Shown piece by piece: positions 55,378 to 64,000 of a stretch of DNA of 64,000 nt; the first letter of the stretch is position 1; every line of letters begins with the position of its first letter. The notes beneath the pieces are model-generated. The model searched no databases, was not told the DNA's origin, and worked only from the letters and a program-made list of their open reading frames with translations. Made by a program: the position numbers and the translations under genes. Origin of the DNA: Emiliania huxleyi CCMP1516 (taxonomy: Eukaryota > Haptophyta > Isochrysidales > Noelaerhabdaceae). The stretch covers positions 715,788 to 779,787 of the forward strand of contig NW_005199601.1 of NCBI RefSeq assembly GCF_000372725.1, given 5' to 3'.

Positions 55378-57697
55378 TCAGTGCAACGTCAGCCTCGGGT
55401 CCTGCGCGACGCGGCGGCTGTGGCGGCACTGACTCAGGTCGAGCGCCTGAATCTGCTCGGGCGAGAGCATCAGGTCGTCCGCCACGCCGCCCAGCACCCG
55501 CTCCAGCTCCTTGACCCTCTTTCGGAGCGCCTCGAGCTCCTCGCGCTCGCTCGCCGTCAGTGGCAGTGGCGCGAGACCCTTCTGCGAGACGGTCTTCTCG
55601 TCCTCCTCGGGCTCAGCGAGGGCTGCCCCGGCCGGCTCGTCGACTGCGGCGCCCGGCAACTGCCGGTCGAGAAGGAGGACGCGGTAGACGATGAGGGCGG
55701 CGCACAGGAAGCCTGTCAGCGGCACGAGTAGAGGGTCTCGGGAGGGAAGGGGGAGAAGGCTTTGGAGAGATCCGATCTTTCATCTCGTCTCGGCTCTCCC
55801 GCGTCTCGTCTACAGCTAGCTCGCCGCAGGAGGGGAAGATGGGCAGTAGCTCCCACTTCCACTGCGTGTACAGCCAGGCTCCGACGATTGGGCCCATGAA
55901 GCCGGCGATCGCCTGGATGGAGGAAGACGTTCCCTGCACCGCTCCCTGTGAGTTCTTGTCCGCGTAAAGTGAGAGCAGCGTCGTAAAGCCCGTGTTGTAA
56001 AAGGTGAAGCCTGGGCGCAAGTGGGCGAAGCGCTGTAGCAGGGCGTGGGAGGGCGGTGGCGTAATCTCATTAGTCCAAGCTGACGCTTCCCGCTCCGTCT
56101 CGGATAGAACTCTCTCACCGATCGCATGTCCGATTGACATGCCCATGATAAAGACCATACCGCCGTCGAGCGTGAACCTGCGGTGTGCCGCTGATAGGTC
56201 CGAAAAAAGGATCTTGCCACGAGTGTGCATGGGAATGGGGAACCTGCCATCGCATGGGCCCGATGTGCGGGAGAGGAGGCAGATCGCCCAGCCCGCGCTC
56301 GCCATCGTCGCGCCCAGGATTGCCACCTGGTGCTTGCCGTACTTTTGTGCCAGCTTGGCGAAAAGCGCGAGGTTGGCAAAGATGCCTGAGCGCAGCGGGG
56401 GAGGCACGGGGAGGGGGGGGGGTGATCTTGCGGGCGGCGCGAGCGGCGTGACGCTCCGGGCTGTACCAATTGAGCCGGTGACTGAGGTGATAAATCCAAA
56501 CTCGCCCGCGCCCCATCCAAACTGCGAGCAGCGCGGGGCGAGTTGGATGCGCTGGGGGTGGCATCGACCTGCCTCCAGAGCTGAGCCGCTCCTATGGTCG
56601 GGTCTGGGGCGCGCGCCTTGTCGAAGAGCCACAGACCAAACATCATCATGAAGACGCGGAACCCGAAATTGACGAGGAAGCCCGCCGCGAAGAGCCAGCG
56701 GATGATGGGCGCCTTGGCCTGCGCCAGCTCCGAGGTGGCGCGCCCGCCGTCGGCGGGGCCCTTGTCGTCGGTCTTCTTTTCGCTTCTTGGAGGCTCGTCC
56801 TAGGCGCGTGCAGGTGGCGCTAGGGTGGCGGGTGGCGTGGAGGGGCACGGGTGCAAATGCGACGGCGGCTGACCAGGTAGAAGAGACCGAGCAGGAAGCC
56901 ACACATGGCCAAGCCGGACGCAACGTAGAAGGGGAACGCGTTGCCAAACTGCGAGAGGCCGCCGCCAAAACCGGGCCCAAAGATGAGAGCCGCCTAGGGA
57001 CGGGGTGCCAGCTGAGGAAGGCCGCGGGAGAGAGGGCTTAGTGGGAAGAGCCGCCTGGAAGACGGAGCCGAGCCGCGCGCGGTAGAGAGGCGACTTGTCA
57101 GGCGGGAAGGCGTCGGAGATGTAGGCTTGCGCGAGAGGCTGAGGGGGAGGCGATAGCTCACGTGAGCTGGTGGCCGGAGGTCCGGGGATGCTCAGCGATG
57201 GTCGGGGCGCGAGGCACCGGGGAGGCGGAGAAGAGCCCTCCGATGAAGCGGCCGGCGAGCAGGCCGGTGTTGGAGCCAGAGAAGCCGATGACAAAAAAGC
57301 CGAGGCAGGAGCCTAGGAAGCCGACCATAAAGAAGGGCCGCCGTCCATACTTGTCGCTCAGCTTTGTCATCGCCGGTGTCGAGAAGATGGAAGCAAACTG
57401 GTACAGCGCAGAAGCGGCGGCCAATACTCTGGGGGCATCGTCCCCGCAGCTATCTTCCTCCGGCCCGACGTCGCGCGTCTCGATGCCGTCCTCCTCAGCG
57501 GAAGGGATGCACGCGGCAGGCGAGGGCGGCGGAAACAAATCCCGCGCAGAGGCATCGGAAGTGTCCTTGGCGCCGAGGCAGCCAAGGTTCTCTTTGATGA
57601 TGAAAGGCATGACAGGGACCGCCATCAGTCCGCCGAACATGTCGATGAAGACGGAGAGGTAGACCACCGCAACCCCAGTCGGACCATGGAATTTCAT
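55378..57697 (-). CDS. Major facilitator superfamily transporter (TetA/MFSD14-like) with C-terminal coiled coil
   Basis: From the ATG at 57697: MKFHGPTGVAVVYLSVFIDM, then ALYQFASIFSTPAMTKLSDK, YGRRPFFMVGF (the D.YGRR motif between helices 2 and 3) and LLAGRFIGGLF. Later exons give AYISDAFPPDKSPLYRAR, FYVASGLAMCGFLLGLFYLV, RWLFAAGFLVNFGFRVFMMM, LAQKYGKHQVAILGATMASA, TLLSLYADKNSQGAVQGTSS, IAGFMGPIVGAWLY and GFLCAALIVYRVLLL. This is a 12-helix secondary transporter of the DHA1/TetA/MFSD14 type; the substrate is unknown. The C-terminal 80 residues form a heptad region (REELEALRKRVKELERVL). Several short introns break the frame; an acidic loop follows helix 1. The inverted 35-base box lies about 85-120 bases upstream of the ATG. 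Confidence 0.82.
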
Positions 57698-59296
57698 GAA
57701 GTGCTGCGCGTCGCAAAGGGTCGTCGGGCCGTTTTGCGGCCGTCCTCTTCGACTTGGGCACTATCAATTCTTTTTACGGTGTACCTGTGTTAATGCCAGT
57801 GCGCGCCAGTCCCGTGTCGTTTGCAAGGCCAAAGATCCTGCTTGTTCTTTTTGCGGCGAGGAAAAGTCTTTTTGCAGGGTGACTTCAGAGTACCGCACGC
57901 CCTTGAAAGCGAAATCCAACCTCTGGTTTGGGGGTGACGCATGGAATTTCTCCACAGGGGATTTCTCCGTTTACTCGCAGCTAGCGCGAGAGAAAAGGCA
58001 AAAAGAAAAGAGAGAGGAGAGCCTTTGAGCCTTGGCACCAGCCAGGCAGTGGATTTGGCCCTGGCACCAGCCTTGGCAGTTGATTTGGCCTTGGCACCAG
58101 CCTTGGCGGGCGGGCACGCGGGACATGCACAGGCGCCAAGGGGCGCAGAACCGACCTAACCCGTCGGAGGTGGGGGGAAGGGAGTCCCGCCGGGTTCCCC
58201 TGCACGAGCGCGAGAGTAACCCCAGGAGGGCCAAGATGAGCGGTGCGCGCAGGGGTCGGCGTGGAGGGCGAGGAACGCGCCGCGCGGGCGCCGCCTCACC
58301 GGCCTTCGCCAACGCCTCAAAAGTGGCGCAGAGTGAGGCGGCGCACCGAGCGAGTGCGTGAGCCCCGTGGCTCCAACCGGGCCCTTCCTTTTTTGAGCAG
58401 GAAGGTGTGCCGCCGCGCGAGCGACGCTCCGAGATCGCCCGAGATAGCGCGGCGCGGCCCCGAGATCGCCCGAGATTGCGCGAGATCGACCGAGATCGCG
58501 CGGCGCGGCCCGAGGCGAGGTGAGATGGGTTGGGAGCAAGGGGGCGGAAGTGATCAGTGCGGTAGATCGGTCAGTCGGGGCGCGTGAGCCGGACTTGTGA
58601 GCCGGACGGCTTTCATTTCTCTCTGCGTTCTTGCACATGGAGTGCAAGATACTCGTTCTGTTGCCATCCCAAGCTGTCACTCCCACGAAACTATGCCGGC
58701 ATGGCGGTGCTCGACGGCAAGCTCTACGCCGCGGGCGGGTGTCGCACTACCACGCACATGCGCCGAGTGTCCCCTACGAGGGTGTCCTTGTGTAGTAAGC
58801 CGTCCACTCCGCGAGTGCCACTCGGCGGGGTCGCAGCTGCCTCTGAAGGCGCCGAGAGGGACACAAGATGGCGCAAAGAGCAAAATCAAGATTTTGTAAC
58901 GCGCAAGCTGTGCCACAGTGAGGAGTGAAATGGAACTAGCCACACGGCACACGCTATGCGGCCGTCGGCCGTGTGCGGTGTGGCCGCTGGCCGTGGCCCG
59001 CCGAGCCCGAGCCGCGAGCGCCGTAATGCGTAAAGCAATTGCTTTATCGTATTGTGTGAGCTGTGAGAGAACGAGAAAAAAATGTCCGACCCAACGCGGC
59101 CAAAGGATACCCGGGTATCCAGTTATCACGATAACACACACACACACATCACGATAACATCGCAGCGTTTTTCTCTTTCGCGGCGCTTCTTGAAAGAAGT
59201 CGCCGCCCCGCGTCCCAAAGGCTCGCAAATAAGCGCTCCGCCACCACACGCTGCAAGGCGCATGAGACGTCACTGCCCCCCGACGTCTGCTTCATC
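57698..59296. other. Spacer with duplicated fragments; no complete gene
   Basis: Contains the 35-base box (57780-57814), three units of GGCACCAGCC-type repeat (58035-58110), a copy of the Sec1 upstream region (58292-58356), a 10-bp GAGATCGCCC array (58430-58510) and a Kelch fragment at 58678-58742. Confidence 0.6.
58678..58742 (+). pseudogene. Kelch-repeat fragment
   Basis: YAGMAVLDGKLYAAGG is one Kelch blade end, close to AVLDGKLYAMGG of the gene at 60948-61498. No further repeats follow. Confidence 0.5.
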
Positions 59297-59747
59297 CTAG
59301 TCGTCGTCTTCGTCGTCCTCCTCCTCGTCGTCTTCGCGTCCCCCGTAGATGGAAGCGATGAGGCGAGTGTAACGGTTGTACTCACCTTCCCGCAGATTTC
59401 CGGCGGCCACATCCCTTTCCATCTCTTCGAGCAGCGTTCTCGCGTGCGCGAGAGATGTCTTCCTCTTCTCCTCCGCCCTCGACTCAGCGGCGGCCCGCTC
59501 GGCGGCCCGCGCGGCGGCGACCTGCTCGGCGGCGAACCGCGGCGAGGCCGAACAGGTCGGCCTCGCCGCACAATGCTTTTCCTACTTCTTCTCCAATTTT
59601 TTCACATGCCACTCCCATGCCATCTTTTTCCGCCGAGAGCCGCGAGTTCTCGGTCTTGAGCTGGGCGTTCTCGGTCTTGAGCCGCGAGTTCTCGGCCTTG
59701 AGCTGGTCGGTCCGAGGACCATTGCGCGACTTGCTAATGCGTGACAT
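59297..59747 (-). CDS. Small coiled-coil protein with acidic tail, one frame break
   Basis: Starts MSRISKSRNGPRTDQLKAEN followed by SRLKTENAQLKTENSRLSAE heptads like a leucine zipper. A second Ala/Arg/Glu helix (AAEQVAAARAAERAAAESRA), LEEMERDVAAGNLREGEYNR and an acidic end (EDDEEEDDEDDD) follow. Joining the halves needs a one-base shift near 59545, inside a 13-bp inverted repeat (59539-59569), so a sequencing slip at a hairpin is plausible. No basic region typical of a true bZIP factor is evident beyond the first 12 residues. Confidence 0.5.
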
Positions 59748-60278
59748 ATCTGCGCGCGGGGGGGTAGAGGGGTGGCGGGGGCGGGGGCGGGGCCGTCTCC
59801 GGGACAAACGGTGGGCTGCCGTAGCGGCGGAGGGGGTACGGGAAGGTGGGAGTGTACCCTCCGGGACCGGATCGGGTCGAGGGGGGCGGCACAAACTGCG
59901 CGCCGGCGCTTCTGGCGCAACCGGCCAGGGTGCGGAGGGGAGAGCGACGCGGTGCGTCCGACTGGTGGGCGGCGCCGCATACGCGCCATGGAGGGCGGAA
60001 AGGGGGCGGGCGCGCACGTGAGAACACGAGAAGAGAGCGCGTGGAGCGGCTGCGGCGTCTGGAGCTTCGGGGATTGATAAAAAGAAAACTGCGCATGTGA
60101 AAACCGTGGGGAAAGTGGTATCAGTGTTCAACAAAACAATTTGAAGGCCTTTCTCGCCAGTATCCACGGCCGTGCGTTTTCTCTTACGCGGCGCTTCCTG
60201 TCAGCAGACTGAAGTCGCCGTCCACCTCGAGGTAACGGTTCTTGACTCGAAACGCGGCAGGCTCTTAGGAACCCTATT

Positions 60279-60946
60279 CTAGGGCGCCAGCCTGTGCCTC
60301 GGCCATCCCTTGAGGCGGCCGTCGTACGCTTGAGCCACCGGCCCATAGACCACGCCGCTGCGTCCGAGCAGGTCGCTGCACGCGGCCACGCGCCGCTCAA
60401 CCTCCGCTGCGGGATCGCTCTGCGCGAGCAGCCAGCGCACGCCGCCCATGCCCGTGTGCGAAAAGGTGCGCAGCTTGTGCAGCAGCAGCGGCGTCGGCAG
60501 CGCGTACGAGAAGTGCCAGCCGAGAAAGGCCTCCGTCGGCGGGCAGCGGCTCGCCATCCCCGCGCGCCGCCGCGCTTGCGCAGCTCGCCGTGAGAGCGCA
60601 GGGCGTTGCGGAACCAGTCCGAGTCCGTGCGGAAGAGTATGGAGGCGTGCCAGCTCTGGTTAACGGCGCACTTCTCGCCGTGTAGAAGAAGCGCAGGCGC
60701 GCCGCCATGCAGCCGATCTGGCTGTCGTCGAAGCTGCGCATCGCGGCGGGGTCGAGCAGCTCGTCAACGTCGGACACGTGCACCAGCGCGTGGGGATATT
60801 CGCCCGCGAGGTGCGTGTTGACAAACTTCCGCTGTGCGATCTCCCGCGTCCACGGGTTTTCATGCCGTGCTTCCGCCGCCGAGAAGGGCACGCTCACGAG
60901 CTGCACGTTGTACCGGCGGCGCTCGGCGGCAGAGAGCGCCAACTAG
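60279..60946 (-). pseudogene. GT17-type N-acetylglucosaminyltransferase (MGAT3-like) fragment
   Basis: Reads RHENPWTREIAQRKFVNTHL, VHVSDVDELLDPAAM with a D-x-D metal/donor motif, then in shifted frames GEKCAVNQSWHASILFRTDS and EAFLGWHFSYALPTPLLLHK...LRTFSHTGMGGVRWL. The order matches family GT17, which adds the bisecting GlcNAc to N-glycans. The N-terminal third is missing at 60946, where Kelch sequence begins on the other strand, and two frame breaks (about 60684 and 60560) interrupt the rest. Probably a decayed or rearranged gene. Confidence 0.65.
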
Positions 60947-60947
60947 A

Positions 60948-61498
60948 GAATCAGGCTGTCCTCGTAACTGCCAACCTGGTGGAGCGGTACGACTTGGCTA
61001 CGAACGCGTGGGAGGCGGTGTCGTCGATGCTGACGGCGCGGGCACAGTTTGGGATGGCGGTGCTCGACGGCAGGCTGCACGCTGCGGGTGGCGTCGGACG
61101 AAGACGACGGCGCCCTCAGCTCAGTCGAGCGGTACGATCCCGCAACGAACGCGTGGGAGGAGGTGGCGCCGATGGCAGAGACGCGGCATGAGGACGTCGC
61201 GGTGCTCGACGGCAAGCTTTATGCCATGGGTGGCATCAACAATGGCGCCCTTGGCTCGGTGGAGCGGTACGATCCCATGACGAACGTCTGGGAAGAAGTG
61301 GTGCCGATGACGAGAGCGCGACACATTCATGGCGTGGCGGTGCTCGACGGCACGCTGTATGCTGTGGGCGGCGCCCACAGCGGCCACAACAACGCCCGCC
61401 TAAACTCGGTGGAGCGGTATGTCCCGGCTGCGAATGCGTGGGAGGCGGTGGCGCCGATGGCGAGCGTGCAGGCTTATCCGGGATGTGTCTCTGTCTGA
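60948..61498 (+). CDS. Kelch-repeat protein, 5' end missing
   Basis: Four Kelch blades: VERYDLATNAWEAVSSM, VERYDPATNAWEEVAPM, VERYDPMTNVWEEVVPM and VERYVPAANAWEAVAPM, each preceded or followed by AVLDG.LYA.GG. Ends MASVQAYPGCVSV at 61498. A frame change near 61095, in the first inter-blade loop, is needed. Kelch propellers bind proteins, often as ubiquitin-ligase adaptors; no BTB or F-box is present because the 5' part is lost at the junction with the GT17 fragment. Confidence 0.65.
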
Positions 61499-61772
61499 GA
61501 TTACTTTCTCGCCCGTCTCTCGACGTCTCAGGTCCCAGGGTCGGAGTCTCGGGGCGGTGCGACCGTGAAAATTCTGAAATACTGAGCCGACACCCGTGAT
61601 TTTGAAAGCGTGGGTGTCCTGTGTGGCCACAGTTTTAGATTGTCATGCCGCGGTGATTTTTTTAATTTTTTGCAATGTTGACGCCGTCAAATGAGGCGGA
61701 TGAACACCGCCGAAGTGCAAGCCTCGAAGTGAGTCGTTGCCTGCCTCACCCCTCGCCCTCCCCGCCCTGTCG

Positions 61773-63709
61773 ATGGAGCCTCCAGCTCGTGGTGCGGAGT
61801 CGCAAGAGCACGTCTTGTCGCCGACGAGGCGTCGATTTGGCGTCTGGTCGTCCTCGTCGTCCACGACCCGCTCGTCTCGCGGTACGGGCTCCCTCTTTGC
61901 CCAGCTCCGCCCCGGGTCGGCGGCGGCGGCGGCGGCGGCGGCGGCCGAGGCTGCTGCCGAGGCTGCTGCCGAGGCTGCTGCCGCAGCAGAGGCGGCGGCG
62001 CAGGCAGCCGCGTGGGAGAGGGCGCACGCCGGCGACGGCGATGGCATCGCCTCGGCCACCGCTTCTGTCCGGTCGTCCGCGTCCGACGCCGAAGCATCGT
62101 GGGCATCGGCGGACCAAGATGCCGGCGGGCCGTCGTACTGCTCGGCGGTCGCGTGGGCGGCGGCTCGCCGCGCCTCGGCGGCGGCGGCCGCTTCCGCAAA
62201 GGCGTCGCAAGCGCTCGTTGCAGACCTCGAGCGGCCTCGCCCCGGCAGCGCCGGCCTCGCTGGGCGCTCCGGCGGCTCCCCGGCTCCCCTGAGCACGTCC
62301 CTGCTGCAGCGGCTGGCGCCTCCGTCGCCGCGCCGCCGCCTCAGCCGCGCCACCTCCGCGGTTGCGCCGTCGTGTCAGCGGGACAGTCCTCCCGGCGCCG
62401 CTCAGCGGTCCCTGTCGGAGCTGCCGGCGAGGTGGAGGCCGCGACTCGAAGCCGACGGACGCTGTCGTCGCGTTCAAGGCGGCGGCGGTCGCTCGTCGGT
62501 CCACGCCGCGCCGCCTCCCTCGCCGAGCTGTGAACGGCGTCTCTTCACACCTCTCCTCCCGTGAACAGGTCCACGCCGCGCCGCCGCCCCTCTCGCGGCG
62601 GGCTGCGAGCGGCGGCGCGCTGCCGCCGATTCGAGACCGCTGCAGCGAGCACAACTCCTCTTTGGGGGAGGCGCCCCGGGGGAGCGGCGTGCAGGTGTGT
62701 GCGCGCCTCGCCCACGCCGCGCGCGCACCGGCGCCTTGCCACTGGTCCTGGCGCTGGTGTCTCTCCTGGTGGTAGCAGGCCACTTCTGGCGTGATGGATC
62801 GGAGGGGTGTGGAGGGAGGGGGGAGGGGGTGGGGGGCTTGCCCCACGCCACCTCTGCCCCACCACCTCGACGCTCCGCCGCACGGGGACGTCTGCACAAC
62901 GCCTCACCTCTGCTGGTCTCTACCCCGCCCTCTACGCCTCACCCCTCTCTCCCCCGCCGCTATGCCCCACCCCTCTCCCCCGCCGCTACCCCTCACCCCT
63001 CTCCCCCGCCGCTACCCCACCCCTCTCCCCCAAGCTACCTCACCCCTCTACCCCCCGCCGCTACCCCGCCCCCGCTACCCCCTTAGGGCTCGCCCCACTC
63101 GCTGCAGCAGCACGCCGCGGCCACCGACTCGCTGCTCGTCTCGGCGCGAGATCTGGGGAGATCTGGGGAGATCTGGGGAGATCTGGGGAGGTCTGGGAGG
63201 TCCGGGGAGATCCCGGGAGGTGTGGGGAGGTATGGGGAGGTATGGGGAGGTATGGGGAGATGTGGGGAGATGTGGGGAGGTACGCACCGCCTCCACTCCT
63301 CTCGTCTCGGCGCGGCAGCGGCGGCGGCGCGCCCCCGCACACACACCTCCCCACATCTCCTCACACCTCCCTCCCCGCCCCCCCCTCCCGCCCCCCCCCC
63401 CGGCTCCCAGGCGCGGCAGCAGCGGCGGCGCGCCTCCTCGTTCGACGGCGTGCGCGTCTCGCTGCAGGAGCGAGAGGGGGCCACGAGATGACCGAGATTG
63501 ATGCCCGGGATGAGCCGAGATTACCCGAGATTGTGATGCCCGGGATGGCCCGAGATGACCCGAGGTGCCCCGAGGCTGCCCCGAGAGATGAGCCCAGATG
63601 GCCCAATGATGGCCGAGATGCCCCGAGATGCCCCGAGATTGCCCCGAGATTGCCCCGAGATTGCCCGAGACGACCCGCGCGTCGCGCCGCAGGAGCAGCT
63701 CGTCTCGAA

Positions 63710-63744
<35 letters not shown>

Positions 63745-63941
63745 TGCCGCCGCCGCTGCAACACGCGCGCAGCTCCGACTTTGGAAGCGATTTTGCGGGT
63801 GACTTTGCCTCCCAGCGGCGGACCTCGTTTGGCAGGAGCGAGTCGTGGCAGAGCGAGGAGGCGACCTCCCCCCCCCCCCCAAATACACACACACATACAC
63901 GCTCACACAGACTTTTTCGGACAGCTTCCACTCACGATTGA
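61773..63941 (+). CDS. Ser/Ala-rich protein with a probable membrane helix; several introns with duplicated borders
   Basis: Starts MEPPARGAESQEHVLSPTRR. An Ala/Glu helix and Ser/Pro-rich stretches follow. Intron 62499-62568 (70 nt, GT-AG) joins GGGRSS to VHAAPPPLSRRA. A stretch near 62735-62785 reads LPLVLALVSLLVVAGHFW in one frame, a likely membrane helix, but its splice link is not resolved. Later exons give SLQQHAAATDSLLVSA, RQQRRRASSFDGVRVSLQ and EQLVSKPPPP..., then SDFGSDFAGDFASQRRTSFG. RRASS and RRTS are basophilic-kinase-type sites. Introns 63148-63410 and 63470-63690 are filled with 10-11-bp arrays. The end (63941) is the first in-frame stop and may lie in an intron. Family unknown. 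Confidence 0.5.
63147..63670. repeat. Intronic 10-11-bp arrays
   Basis: 63147-63200: unit AGATCTGGGG. 63218-63275: unit GGTATGGGGA. 63484-63670: unit GAGATTGCCCC with many variants. Confidence 0.9.
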
Positions 63942-64000
63942 CAAACCTGCAAAGTGTGATGTTCACGATTACTGCTACTGCCTGGGGGAAGGCACTTCGT

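Noticed and set aside
59297..59747. The small coiled-coil gene as a bZIP transcription factor
   Set aside because: The Lys/Arg content before the heptads is too short, and the conserved Asn...Cys/Ser-Arg of a basic region is absent.
61908..62000. [13 protein letters not shown] stretch as a regulatory repeat
   Set aside because: It encodes an Ala/Glu run in the reading frame starting at 61773, which is common in GC-rich genomes.

Overview
The window looks like nuclear DNA from a GC-rich unicellular alga. A prymnesiophyte haptophyte is my best guess; pelagophytes and dinoflagellates are alternatives. The reasons are: short spliced introns (about 66-80 nt where I could place both ends), frequent GC-AG introns, no bacterial operon structure, typical eukaryotic genes (Sec1/Munc18, DDX3-type helicase, F-box/RCC1, U-box and RING ankyrin proteins), expanded LRR and ankyrin families, and a very high load of tandem and dispersed repeats. 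There are two assembly gaps (4702-4830 and 16829-16928). No tRNA, rRNA or CRISPR array was seen.

Layout. 1-3.4 kb: one spliced gene of unknown function and clusters of an 11-bp minisatellite. 3.4-4.7 kb: LINE reverse transcriptase remnant. 5.2-6.2 kb: dihydroorotase missing its C-terminus at the gap. 6.4-8.7 kb: ankyrin gene with a RING segment behind it. 9.4-12.6 kb: trypsin-like protease and two unrecognised ORFs. 12.9-21.9 kb: a large segmental duplication carrying two near-identical BspA-type LRR genes. 22.0-25.4 kb: DDX3/Ded1-type helicase. 25.8-27.3 kb: F-box/RCC1 gene. 28.3-32.5 kb: membrane protein gene whose introns are mostly satellite arrays. 34.5-42.2 kb: two LRR-type genes, one fusing a coiled coil, an ADP-ribosyltransferase-like domain and a long LRR array. 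44.4-48.5 kb: Sec1/Munc18. 49.1-50.6 kb: glycosyltransferase. 51.3-54.0 kb: retroelement tail and an ankyrin/U-box gene. 55.4-57.7 kb: MFS transporter. 59.3-63.9 kb: coiled-coil protein, GT17 and Kelch fragments, and a serine-rich membrane protein running toward the window end.

The most unusual signal is in the introns. Several begin with a copy of the first 17-24 bases of the downstream exon, so the intron sits between direct repeats. Many are filled with tandem arrays whose unit is close to 10-11 bp. Three unrelated genes share an almost identical intron 3' end. GC donors are common and some junctions only make sense with GA donors. This resembles ongoing intron gain (introner-like insertion, tandem exon duplication or break repair). 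A second signal is an A/T-rich AATTCTT motif recurring just upstream of start codons. Several genes carry one or two frame breaks (RCC1, glycosyltransferase, ankyrin/U-box, GT17, Kelch, coiled coil); consensus indels and true decay cannot be separated from the sequence alone.
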